The translations under genes were made by a program, and so were the position numbers. From Nocardioides alkalitolerans (GTDB lineage: Bacteria; Actinomycetota; Actinomycetes; Propionibacteriales; Nocardioidaceae), in assembly GCA_038184435.1 (NCBI GenBank), contig CP116227.1, forward strand, positions 2,819,501-2,883,500: a DNA stretch of 64,000 nucleotides, given 5' to 3'. The notes under the pieces are model-generated. The model was not told the DNA's origin and searched no databases. It was given only the letters and a program-made list of their open reading frames with translations. How positions within the stretch are numbered: position 1 is the stretch's first letter; every line of letters begins with the position of its first letter. Shown piece after piece: positions 42,854 through 52,760 of this stretch.

Positions 42854-43341
42854 GCCGTCCGACCGTCGATCCGTCGGCCTGGATCGCTCCCGGGGCGGTC
42901 GTGGTGGGCGACGTGAGCGTGGGTCCCGAGGCTTCGGTCTGGTACGCAGCGGTCCTGCGCGGCGACGGGGACAGCATCACGGTGGGTGCGCGCTCGAACG
43001 TGCAGGACGGCTGCGTGCTGCACGCCGATCCGGGCTTCCCGCTCCGTGTCGGGGCAGGCGTCTCGGTGGGTCACCGCGCCGTGCTGCACGGCTGCACCGT
43101 CGACGACGACGTGCTCGTCGGCATGGGCGCGATCGTGATGAACGGTGCCCGGATCGGCAGCGGCACGATCATCGGCGCCGGGGCGGTCGTCGCGGCCGGC
43201 GTGGAGGTGCCGCCGCGGTCGCTCGTGCTCGGGCTGCCCGCCAAGGTGCGCCGCGAGGTCACCGACGACGAGCTCGCCGAGGTGCTGGCCAACGCGGCGA
43301 CCTACGTCGAGCGTCGGGGGTCCGGGCCGCCCGCGCCCTGA
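42850..43341 (+). CDS. gamma-class carbonic anhydrase-like protein
   Basis: A 163-residue left-handed beta-helix of hexapeptide repeats (VVVGDVSVGPEASVWYAAVLRGD, then VGARSNVQDGCVLHADPG and VGHRAVLHGC). The zinc ligands of the trimeric family are in HAD and VGHRAVLH. Homologs may act as carbonic anhydrase or as a structural or carnitine-operon CaiE-type protein. As the last gene of a coupled operon (ATGA overlap) it is likely a dedicated partner rather than a housekeeping copy. Confidence 0.88.
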   Translation: MSRPTVDPSAWIAPGAVVVGDVSVGPEASVWYAAVLRGDGDSITVGARSNVQDGCVLHADPGFPLRVGAGVSVGHRAVLHGCTVDDDVLVGMGAIVMNGARIGSGTIIGAGAVVAAGVEVPPRSLVLGLPAKVRREVTDDELAEVLANAATYVERRGSGPPAP

Positions 43342-43363
43342 TGCCCGGACGCGGCGCGCGCGT

Positions 43364-44053
43364 CTAGCCGCGCCAGACCGGGTCGGCGCCGAGGTCGGCG
43401 TGGGTACGCACCCACGCGTGCATCGCGATGGCGGCCGCCGAGCTCGCGTTGATCGAGCGGGTCGAGCCGAACTGGGCGATCGAGAAGGTGCCGTCGCACA
43501 CCGCGCGGGCCTGCTCGGAGAGGCCCGGGCCCTCCTGCCCGAAGAGGAAGCAGACGTCGTGGGGCACGGCCATCGTCTCGAGGTGGGCCGAGCCCGGCAG
43601 GTTGTCGATGCCGAGCAGCCGCACGGGCGCCGGCCGGGCGTGCAGGTAGTCCGCCAGCTCGGGCACCGAGGCGTGGTGGCGGACGTGCTGGTAGCGGTCC
43701 GTCACCATCGCCCCCCGCCGGTTCCAGCGACGGTTGCCGACGATGTGCACCTCGGCCGCGAGGAAGGCGTTCGCCGTGCGCACGATCGTGCCGATGTTGA
43801 AGTCGTGCTGCCAGTTCTCGATGGCGACGTGGAAGCCGTGCCGCCGCGTGTCGAGGTCCGCGACGATCGCCTCGAGCCGCCAGTAGCGGTACCGGTCCAC
43901 CACGTTGCGCCGGTCCCCCGCCGCGAGGAGCTCCGGGTCGTACTGCTCCCCCGCGGGCCACGGCCCCTCCCACGGCCCCACCCCGACCTCGGCCGGGCCG
44001 TGGGGCATGGGGTCGTACGGCGCGCGCCCGCCCGCGTCGTACCCCTCCGTCAC
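43364..44053 (-). CDS. TrmH/SpoU-family RNA 2'-O-methyltransferase
   Basis: A 229-residue SPOUT-fold methyltransferase. Its knotted motifs are NIGTIVRTANAF (motif 1, ~85-95), FLFGQEGPGLSEQ (motif 2) and IAQFGSTRSINASSAAAIAMHAW (motif 3), where RSIN-x-S-x-AAAI binds S-adenosylmethionine. It lacks the C-terminal ribose-binding extension of TrmH. The RNA target is not decidable. It is last in a run with dedA, pyrE and thpR on the minus strand. Confidence 0.9.
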   Translation of the reverse strand: MTEGYDAGGRAPYDPMPHGPAEVGVGPWEGPWPAGEQYDPELLAAGDRRNVVDRYRYWRLEAIVADLDTRRHGFHVAIENWQHDFNIGTIVRTANAFLAAEVHIVGNRRWNRRGAMVTDRYQHVRHHASVPELADYLHARPAPVRLLGIDNLPGSAHLETMAVPHDVCFLFGQEGPGLSEQARAVCDGTFSIAQFGSTRSINASSAAAIAMHAWVRTHADLGADPVWRG

Positions 44054-44060
44054 GACGGGC

Positions 44061-44783
44061 TCACGCCTCCTCGACCGCGTCGGGGTCGTGGGGGTTGCGG
44101 TGGTGGCGCGAGCGACGGATCTGCCGCACGCGGAACAGGACGAACCAGGCGACGAAGAGCACGACCGCGGCGATGACGACCTTCTGGACGACGCCCATGT
44201 AGGGCTCGATGCGGTACCACTGGTCGCCGGCGAGGTAGCCGGCCATGACCCAGATGGTGTTCCAGATCAGGCTGCCCAGCGTGGTGAGCACGACGAAGAT
44301 CCCGACGGGCATCCGCTCGATGCCCGCCGGCACGGAGATGAGGCTCCGGAAGATCGGCAGCATCCGCCCGAAGAACACCGCCTTGCGGCCGTGCTTGGCG
44401 AACCACGCCTCGGTGCGCTCGAGGTCCTCGGTCTTGACGAGGGGCATGCGCTCCCAGATCCAGTACATGCGCTCACGGCCGAAGACGACGCCCAGGTAGT
44501 AGAGGACGATCGCCCCGACCACCGACCCAACCGTCGTCCACAGGATCGCCTCCACGACCGTGAACTCGCCCTGCGCCGCCGTGAAGCCGGCGAGGGGCAG
44601 GATGACCTCGCTGGGCAGCGGCGGGAAGAGGTTCTCGAGCGCGATCGCGATGCCGGCGCCGATCGGGCCGATCTTCTCCATGAGGTCGACGGCCCACCCG
44701 GCGAAGCCGGTCAGGTCGTTCGGGTCGTGGGGATCGCTCGCGGCGAGCACGGTCAGGCCAGGCAGGATGCTGGTCGGGATCAC
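44061..44783 (-). CDS. DedA-family membrane protein
   Basis: A 240-residue DedA/VTT-domain protein with five or six hydrophobic segments. The family-typical ENLFPPLPSEVILPLAGF and the FGRMLPIFRSLISVPAGIERM loop (the basic/acidic re-entrant loop) are present. Family members are now seen as lipid flippases/undecaprenyl phosphate-type recyclers; the exact lipid is unknown. It starts 66 bases after pyrE and ends 7 bases before the methyltransferase. Confidence 0.93.
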   Translation of the reverse strand: MIPTSILPGLTVLAASDPHDPNDLTGFAGWAVDLMEKIGPIGAGIAIALENLFPPLPSEVILPLAGFTAAQGEFTVVEAILWTTVGSVVGAIVLYYLGVVFGRERMYWIWERMPLVKTEDLERTEAWFAKHGRKAVFFGRMLPIFRSLISVPAGIERMPVGIFVVLTTLGSLIWNTIWVMAGYLAGDQWYRIEPYMGVVQKVVIAAVVLFVAWFVLFRVRQIRRSRHHRNPHDPDAVEEA

Positions 44784-44849
44784 CCGGTGAGGATAGCCAG
44801 CGGGCCCGTCGTCCCCGGCAGCCGCCGCCGCGCCCGGGCCCGGGCCGGC

Positions 44850-45404
44850 TCAGATGTCGAGCTCGGCCTTGCCGACGGCGTACCGGTAGGGCACGCCCTG
44901 CTCCTCGACCCGCTCCGCCGCCCCGGTGTCACGGTCGACGATGACGGCGACGCCGACGACCTCCGCACCCTCGGCGCGCAGGGCGGCGACGGCCTCGAGC
45001 ACGGAGCCGCCCGTCGTGGAGGTGTCGTCGACCGCCAGCACGCGACGGCCCTTCACGGGCGGGCCCTCGACCAGCTTCTGCAGGCCGTGCACCTTCTGCG
45101 CCTTGCGCACGACGAAGGCGTCGAGCACGCGACCGTCCGCCGCCGCCTGGTGCAGCATCGCGGTCGCCACGGGGTCGGCGCCGAGCGTGAGGCCGCCGAC
45201 CGCGTCGTACTCCCAGTCCGCCGTCAGCTCCAGCATGGTCCGGCCGATCGCCGGGGCCGCTGCCGCGTCGAGGGTGACGCGCCGCATGTCGACGTAGTAG
45301 TCCGCCGTCGCCCCGGAGCTCAGCGTCACCTCGCCGCGCACGATGGCCTTCTCGTTGACCTGGGCGAGGACGGTCCGCTTCGCGGGGGAGTCAGGAGCGC
45401 TCAT
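44850..45404 (-). CDS. pyrE: orotate phosphoribosyltransferase
   Basis: Transfers ribose-5-phosphate from PRPP to orotate, the fifth step of UMP synthesis. At 184 residues it has the N-terminal SGATADYYVDMRRVTLD, the flexible-loop RKAQKVHGLQKLVEG and the PRPP-binding VDDTSTTGGS. It lies apart from other pyr genes. It follows thpR by 11 bases on the same strand. Confidence 0.96.
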   Translation of the reverse strand: MSAPDSPAKRTVLAQVNEKAIVRGEVTLSSGATADYYVDMRRVTLDAAAAPAIGRTMLELTADWEYDAVGGLTLGADPVATAMLHQAAADGRVLDAFVVRKAQKVHGLQKLVEGPPVKGRRVLAVDDTSTTGGSVLEAVAALRAEGAEVVGVAVIVDRDTGAAERVEEQGVPYRYAVGKAELDI

Positions 45405-45415
45405 GGGCGCTCAGA

Positions 45416-45979
45416 CTAGTGGCCTCCGAGGGCGACGGTCGCGAGCACCTCGTGCCGGGGACGCCGACCCGCACCCTCGCCGAGGTGGGAGGCGACGACC
45501 GCGACCTCGTCCACCGTCCACGACGCGCCTGCGTAGGCGTCGAGCAGCTTCACCCAGTCGCTCAGCTGCACGGGTCGCCCCGACCTGGCCACGGTGACGT
45601 GGGGACGGAAGCGGGCGCCATCGACCGGCACGCCCGCGGTCGCGTACGCCGCCCGCGCGCCCCGCGCCAGCGCCTCCAGCTCGTCGTCGGCCGACGCCGG
45701 GGCGCCGACCCACAGCACCTTCCCGGCGTCGGGGTGGGGGAACGCTCCCCCGCCGGCGAGGCGGAGGTCGAAGGGCGTACGGCGCGCCGCGGCCTCCGCG
45801 GTCCGCTCGAGCACCTCGTCGAGGCGCCACTCCTCGACCTCCGCAGCGAAGGCGAGCGTGAGGTGGAACGCGTCGGCGCGAGCCCACCGGAGATCGGCGG
45901 CCGCGCGCCGTACGTCGAGGAACGCGTCGAGGTGGTCCGCCACGTCGTCGGGCGGGAGGACGGCGGTGAAGAGGCGCAT
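45416..45979 (-). CDS. thpR: RNA 2',3'-cyclic phosphodiesterase (2H family)
   Basis: A 187-residue 2H phosphoesterase of the ThpR/LigT type. The two catalytic tetrapeptides are HLTL (in DAFHLTLAFA, ~40) and HVTV (in RFRPHVTVARSG, ~125). The family hydrolyses 2',3'-cyclic phosphate ends of RNA, and in some cases ligates tRNA halves. The start is ATG 45979 or GTG 45982. It is the first gene of the minus-strand run to pyrE, dedA and the SpoU gene. Confidence 0.9.
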   Translation of the reverse strand: MRLFTAVLPPDDVADHLDAFLDVRRAAADLRWARADAFHLTLAFAAEVEEWRLDEVLERTAEAAARRTPFDLRLAGGGAFPHPDAGKVLWVGAPASADDELEALARGARAAYATAGVPVDGARFRPHVTVARSGRPVQLSDWVKLLDAYAGASWTVDEVAVVASHLGEGAGRRPRHEVLATVALGGH

Positions 45980-46070
45980 CACCGGCGAGCGTAGGACCGG
46001 TGGTCACGCGGCGCACGTGGGTTTCGGCCGACACCACCCCAGTCGGTGTCGACGGCCCGCTCGACGCCGA

Positions 46071-46565
46071 TCAGGTGGTGGTGCAGAGCACCAGGGTCGA
46101 GGTGACGCTGCCGGCGGGCTTGCCGCCGGTGCCCACGTAGCCGGTGGGGAGGGTCACGGTGGCGTTCAGGGTGAAGGCGACCGTGATCGACAGCGTGGTG
46201 CGGAAGGCCATGGTGGCCGCCGGCGGCAGTGCGCTGGTCAGGGTGATCAGGCGGCTCGTGCCGCTGAGGACGGCGACGCTGGCGGTGCCACCGCTGACGG
46301 ACCAGACACCGATGTTGGCCACACCGGTGCCGTTGACGAGCACCGTGGTGCCGGCCGGCACCGCAGCCGGCCCGGCGGTCAGCGTGAAGCCCGGCCCCAG
46401 GACGCCGAGCGTCCCGCACGAGCCGTTGAGCGTGAAGGCACCGATGTCGGTCGTGCCCGACGCGGCGAAGGCCGGAGCCGCCGCCACGACGGCGACGGCG
46501 GGCACCGACCACGCGGCGGCGCGCGTGACGGAGCGACGGGAGATGGTGCGGGGCGACTCGTTCAC
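46071..46565 (-). CDS. Tat-leader secreted protein, paralog A (hypothetical)
   Basis: A 164-residue exported protein of unknown family. The leader ISRRSVTRAAAWSVPAVAVV with AAPAFAAS has the twin-arginine SRRxxxR and an AxA cleavage site near residue 35. The mature part (~130 residues, rich in Thr, Val, Gly) has two cysteines, in NGSCGTLG and VTSTLVLC, likely disulfide-linked. It aligns with paralog C (49760-50263) over the whole length, with LSITVAFTL identical in both. The GTG start is within the stop of a 7-codon reading frame (ATG 46585). Confidence 0.85.
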   Translation of the reverse strand: MNESPRTISRRSVTRAAAWSVPAVAVVAAAPAFAASGTTDIGAFTLNGSCGTLGVLGPGFTLTAGPAAVPAGTTVLVNGTGVANIGVWSVSGGTASVAVLSGTSRLITLTSALPPAATMAFRTTLSITVAFTLNATVTLPTGYVGTGGKPAGSVTSTLVLCTTT

Positions 46566-46585
46566 GGCTGACCGTCCTCGTGCAT
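46562..46585 (-). other. 7-codon upstream reading frame overlapping paralog A start
   Basis: On the minus strand GGGGAG is followed by ATG 46585 and six codons (MHEDGQP), and the stop TGA overlaps the GTG of paralog A (GTGA). Paralogs B and C use the same GGGGAGCA site directly for their own ATG. So this is either a leader coupled to the gene or the remains of the ancestral start after an indel. Confidence 0.5.
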
Positions 46586-46702
46586 GGATGCTCCCCAGAG
46601 CATGCGTCGATGTTGGGGAGAACCTAGGCACAGCCGACGACGTACGGCGCGACTTCCTGAAGTCTTTGCAAATGCTGACTTCTTTGGGGTGAGGCCAGGG
46701 GC

Positions 46703-47848
46703 TCAGAAGCCCAGCTCGCGCCCGATCAGCTCCTTCATGATCTCGTTCGACCCGGCCCAGATCTTCGAGACGCGGGCGTCGCGCCAGGCCCGCGCCACGC
46801 GGTACTCGTTCATGAAGCCGTAGCCGCCGTGGAGCTGCACGCAGTGGTCGAGCACGTCGTTCTGGATCTCGCTCGTCCACCACTTCGCCTTGGCGGCGTC
46901 GACCGGGGTGAGCTCCCCCTTCGCGTGGGCGACGACGCACTGGTCGAGGAACGCCTCGCTGACCTCGATCTTGGTCACGAGCTCCGCCAGCAGGAACTTC
47001 GAGTGCTGGAACTGGCCGATCGACTGGCCGAACGCCTTGCGGTCCTTCGCGTACTGGATCGTCTCCAGCAGGATCTGCTTCGCGTGCGCGATGTTGGAGA
47101 CGGCGCAGCCGAGGCGCTCCTGCGGCAGCTTCTGCATCATGTGGATGAAGCCGCCGTCGAGCTCGCCGACGATGTGGTCGTCGCCGAGGCGGACGTTCTC
47201 GAAGAACAGCTCGGCCGTGTCCGACTCGTCCTGCCCGACCTTGTCGAGCTTGCGGCCGCGACTGAAGCCCTCCGCCGTCGCCGGGATCGCGAAGAGGGTG
47301 ATGCCCTTGGCCTTCTTCTCCGGGCTGGTGCGCACGGCGGTCAGCACGATGTCGGCGGAGTAGCCGTTGGTGATGAAGGTCTTGGAACCGTTGATGACCC
47401 ACTCGTCGCCGTCGCGCACGGCGGTCGTCTTGAGCGCGGCCAGGTCCGAGCCGCCGGACGGCTCGGTCATGCCGATCGCGAGGAGGATCTCGCCCGCGGC
47501 GACACCCGGCAGCCAGCGCTGCTTCTGCTCCTCGGTGCCCAGCGCGACGATGTAGGGCGCCGTGATGTCGGCATGGATGCCCCAGCACGAGCCGAGCGCG
47601 GCGTTGACCTTGCTCAGCTCCTCGCCCATGACGGCATTGAAGCGGTAGTCGCCGGCGCCCGCGCCGCCGTACTCCTCCGGGATCTCCAGGCCGAGGAACC
47701 CCTGCTTGCCGGCCTCGAGCCAGAACTCGCGCGGGATGCCCTTCTTCTCCGCGTACGCCTCCACCTCGGGGATGACCGAACGCTCCAGGAACTCCCGCAC
47801 CGAACTGCGGAACGCCTCGTGGTCCTCGTCGTAGATCTCGCGCTTCAC
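46703..47848 (-). CDS. acyl-CoA dehydrogenase (long-chain type)
   Basis: A 381-residue FAD-dependent acyl-CoA dehydrogenase. AIGMTEPSGGSDL and VINGSKTFITNG are the FAD and substrate segments. The medium-chain catalytic Glu position (YEGT) reads WAGSNEI, so the base is instead probably the Glu in ETIQYAKDRKAFG, as in long-chain enzymes. It is a tetramer in the family. It has no close operon partners; Tat paralog A lies downstream and the MauE-thioredoxin gene ends 74 bases upstream. Confidence 0.92.
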   Translation of the reverse strand: MKREIYDEDHEAFRSSVREFLERSVIPEVEAYAEKKGIPREFWLEAGKQGFLGLEIPEEYGGAGAGDYRFNAVMGEELSKVNAALGSCWGIHADITAPYIVALGTEEQKQRWLPGVAAGEILLAIGMTEPSGGSDLAALKTTAVRDGDEWVINGSKTFITNGYSADIVLTAVRTSPEKKAKGITLFAIPATAEGFSRGRKLDKVGQDESDTAELFFENVRLGDDHIVGELDGGFIHMMQKLPQERLGCAVSNIAHAKQILLETIQYAKDRKAFGQSIGQFQHSKFLLAELVTKIEVSEAFLDQCVVAHAKGELTPVDAAKAKWWTSEIQNDVLDHCVQLHGGYGFMNEYRVARAWRDARVSKIWAGSNEIMKELIGRELGF

Positions 47849-47922
47849 GAGGCGTGAGGCTACCTATCGGTAACTCGGCTGTCATCAGCGGCGTGGATGA
47901 GGCGCTGGTCACACGACGCGAC

Positions 47923-48951
47923 CTACCGACCGGCCTCCTCGACCGCCGCGAGCGTGCCGGCGAGCAGGCCGAACACCTCGTCCACGCCCGCGGCCACCCG
48001 GGTCGCGACCCGACCGTCGACCCCGACGAGCACCGCGGCGGGCGTGCCCGGCACGTCGAGCGCCGCGGCCACCCCGGCCGCGCCGAGCGCCAGCATCGGC
48101 TCCAGGTCCGGGAAGTCGCGCAGCACGGCGTCACGGTCCGCCGAGGTGACGACGAGGATCCGTGCCCCGCATCCGAGGCCCTCCTGCCACGCGGGCAGCT
48201 CGGCCAGCACCTCGCGGCACGTCTCGCACGTCGGACTGGCGAGCACGAGCAGCAGGCCGCCGTCCCCGGTCAGGTGCCGCAGGCTCCGCACCTGCCCGCC
48301 CGCGAGCACGACCTCGACGTCGGGGACGGGGGCGCCGGTCCGGTCGGGGATCCCGTTCTCGTCGACGGGGTACGCCGCGTCGGCAGCCCCGCTCGGGACC
48401 GTCGTGGCCGGCGCACCGGATGCCCGCGCGCGGGCGACGCCGAGCGCCGTGGTCAGCACGAGGACGAGGCCGAGGAGCGCGGCGCCGACCAGACCGGTGA
48501 CGACGTCGGGTGTGGCGTCGCGGGCCACGGCCCGGACGAGCCCGCCCTCCCCCACCACGAGCGTGACGACGGCCAGCACCGCGAGCCCGGCGGTGCGGGC
48601 GACGGCCAACCCGGTCACGGGCTCGGTCGACCACGCTCCGAAGCACCCGCAGGAGGCGCCGTCGTCCCGTCGCACGGCGCGGGCGAGCGCCACCGTGAAG
48701 ACGATGAACAACACCACCGCACCGGCGGCGGCCACCTTGGCGAGCACACCGGGCAGCAGGAGCCCGACGGCGAGGACCAGCTCCAGTCCGGCCAGGGCGT
48801 ACGGCGCGGCCCGCCACTCCCGCCACACCGCCGGCGCGAGGGAGCGCCACCCGGCGCGCGCAGCGTCGGGGTCGCGCAGCTTCGCGCACGCAGCGACCGC
48901 CAGCACCCCCCAGAGGGTGCTGGCGGTCGCGACGTGCAGTGCGGTGCTCAG
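47923..48951 (-). CDS. MauE/DoxX-like membrane protein fused to a thioredoxin domain
   Basis: About 342 residues if translation starts at a CTG (48951) that overlaps the stop of paralog B as CTGA; GTG 48906 is the conventional alternative but would lose the first half of the first membrane segment. Four hydrophobic segments (~8-150) form the MauE part with the signature DGASCGCFGAW; then TM5 (~180), and from ~235 a thioredoxin-fold domain with SPTCETCREVL (CxxC). MauE-like proteins pass electrons or disulfides across the membrane to a thioredoxin partner, which is here fused. It likely serves exported proteins in this neighbourhood (inference). Confidence 0.8.
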   Translation of the reverse strand: MSTALHVATASTLWGVLAVAACAKLRDPDAARAGWRSLAPAVWREWRAAPYALAGLELVLAVGLLLPGVLAKVAAAGAVVLFIVFTVALARAVRRDDGASCGCFGAWSTEPVTGLAVARTAGLAVLAVVTLVVGEGGLVRAVARDATPDVVTGLVGAALLGLVLVLTTALGVARARASGAPATTVPSGAADAAYPVDENGIPDRTGAPVPDVEVVLAGGQVRSLRHLTGDGGLLLVLASPTCETCREVLAELPAWQEGLGCGARILVVTSADRDAVLRDFPDLEPMLALGAAGVAAALDVPGTPAAVLVGVDGRVATRVAAGVDEVFGLLAGTLAAVEEAGR

Positions 48952-49583
48952 AAGATGCCGGCTCCGGCCGGGACCGTGATGGCAGAGGTCGCGGTGCGGG
49001 TGACGCTCGCGAAGACGACGCTCACGGTGACCGGGAAGGTGGCGGCGACGTCGATGGACAGCCCCGCCCGGCTCCCTGCCAACCCCCACACGATCGGCAC
49101 GTCCACGCTGCCGTTGGACGGCAGCGCGACCGGCAGGGTCGTCGTGAACTGGGTGGCGGGGAAACCCAGGTTGTTGACGTAGGTCGCCGTGCGCTGACCC
49201 GCGCTCGTCGCCACCCCGTTGAACTGGTCGACACCGAAGCCGTGGGCACGTCCGACCGTGATGTTCACCCCGGCGGGCCGCCCCACGACGACGGTCACGG
49301 TGGCGGTCTCGTTGAGGGCACCCGGACCGTTCGTGATGGTCAGCGCCGTCGGCACCGTCACGGGAGCCCTCGCCGTCAGGACGGTCTGCGAGCTGAGCAC
49401 CCGCAGCGCCAGGAGGCTGGTGACGTTGCCGGTCAGGGCGACGCTCGACGTGCTGACCGACGCCGACGCCGGCGGCGCGGCGGCCACGACGGCGACGGCG
49501 GGCACCGACCACGCAGCGGTGCGGGCGATGGTGCGGCGGCTGACAAGCCCCGAGCGCGGCTCGGACTCACGGATGTCGGTCAT
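48948..49583 (-). CDS. Tat-leader secreted protein, paralog B (hypothetical)
   Basis: A 211-residue exported protein. The leader LVSRRTIARTAAWSVPAV resembles those of paralogs A and C, with SRR and an AxA site (PASAS). The mature part is a Thr/Val/Ala-rich beta-type sequence with no cysteine, so it diverges from A and C outside the leader. It precedes the MauE-thioredoxin gene directly (4-base overlap if CTG is the start). AGGGGAG precedes the ATG. Function is unknown; surface or cell-wall location is inferred from the leader. Confidence 0.83.
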   Translation of the reverse strand: MTDIRESEPRSGLVSRRTIARTAAWSVPAVAVVAAAPPASASVSTSSVALTGNVTSLLALRVLSSQTVLTARAPVTVPTALTITNGPGALNETATVTVVVGRPAGVNITVGRAHGFGVDQFNGVATSAGQRTATYVNNLGFPATQFTTTLPVALPSNGSVDVPIVWGLAGSRAGLSIDVAATFPVTVSVVFASVTRTATSAITVPAGAGIF

Positions 49584-49759
49584 GTGCTCCCCTGAAGTCG
49601 TTGCCTGCCGGAACCCCTCCGCGGGACCTTGCCCGGCACCCTAGGAAGAAACGGACCGGACGGGTTCACGATGGAGCAACAACACCCAAGAAGGTGAGGA
49701 TCTGACGAATCTTTACCTTCACCTGGGCCGCAGGGGGCAGGCCGACATCCCGCGGGCGG

Positions 49760-50263
49760 TCAGGTCGCCGAGCAGAGGACCAGCGTGCTGGTCACGCCGG
49801 CACTGGTCTTGGCCCCGGTCGCCGTGTAACCGGTGGGCAGGGCGGTCGTGGCGCTCAGGGTGAACGCGACCGTGATCGACAGGGTCGTCCGCAGCTCCAA
49901 GGTCGCGTTGGCCGGGAGCGGCGCGGTCAGCGTGCCGCGCCGCGTCGTCGGGTTCACCACGTCGATCGCGATCGGCGACGTCGAGGAGAAGACCCCGATG
50001 TTGGCGACGCCCGTGCCGACGATCTCGATCATGCTGCCGACGGGCAGCGGCTCGGGGCCGGCCGTGATGATGAAGCCGGGGCCGATCACGCCGAGCGTGC
50101 CGCAGGACCCGTTCACGGAGTAGGCACCGACGTCGGTCGGCCCGGACGCGGCGAACGCCGGCGCCGCGGACACGACGGCGACGGCCGGGACGGACCAGGC
50201 GGCGGTGCGGGTGACGGCGCGGCGGCTGACGAGGCGCCGTCCGTCGTTCTGGATCTCGGTCAT
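49760..50263 (-). CDS. Tat-leader secreted protein, paralog C (hypothetical)
   Basis: A 167-residue exported protein. The leader LVSRRAVTRTAAWSVPAVAV ends in AAPAFAAS. The mature region aligns well with paralog A: TDVGAYSVNGSCGTLGVIGPGF, GTGVANIGV, LRTTLSITVAFTL and VTSTLVLC, so the two cysteines are conserved. The ATG at 50263 follows AGGGGAGCACGAC. It is divergent from glgX. The 231-base upstream region has AT-rich patches and an ATCTT-C-AAGAT palindrome, so it is likely regulated. Confidence 0.85.
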   Translation of the reverse strand: MTEIQNDGRRLVSRRAVTRTAAWSVPAVAVVSAAPAFAASGPTDVGAYSVNGSCGTLGVIGPGFIITAGPEPLPVGSMIEIVGTGVANIGVFSSTSPIAIDVVNPTTRRGTLTAPLPANATLELRTTLSITVAFTLSATTALPTGYTATGAKTSAGVTSTLVLCSAT

Positions 50264-50494
50264 GTCGTGCTCCCCTGACGGTCGGATCGGCAGGCCGGGG
50301 AACCCATCCCAGCCTGTCGGGATCATAAGCACGAATGCGGGTCGCGTCTCTAGGGTTCCGCAATTTCAAGGGTTGGATCTTCAAGATTTGGCCAAGGTGC
50401 ACCCGTGAAAGGGTGAGCGCCACGCCGCGTGGGCACCGCGTTTCGGAGCCCTGCCTCTAATGGGGACGACACCGACGATCAGGGAGGGCACCTC

Positions 50495-52687
<2,193 letters not shown>

Positions 52688-52709
52688 GACGACGCCGACC
52701 CGCGGACGC

Positions 52710-52747
52710 ACGACGGCCCGGCACCCCTCGGGGTGCCGGGCCGTCGT
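52710..52747. terminator. hairpin between glgX and the lipoprotein gene
   Basis: A 17-bp stem around a 2-4-base loop lies 22 bases past the glgX stop and 13 bases before the convergent lipoprotein stop, so it probably serves both. Confidence 0.88.
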
Positions 52748-52760
52748 CGCGTGGGGGGAC

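Noticed and set aside
32559..43341. Classical KDG/uronate degradation cluster
   Set aside because: Only the permease fits; KDG kinase, KDPG aldolase and uronate enzymes are absent, so the pathway name is not supported.
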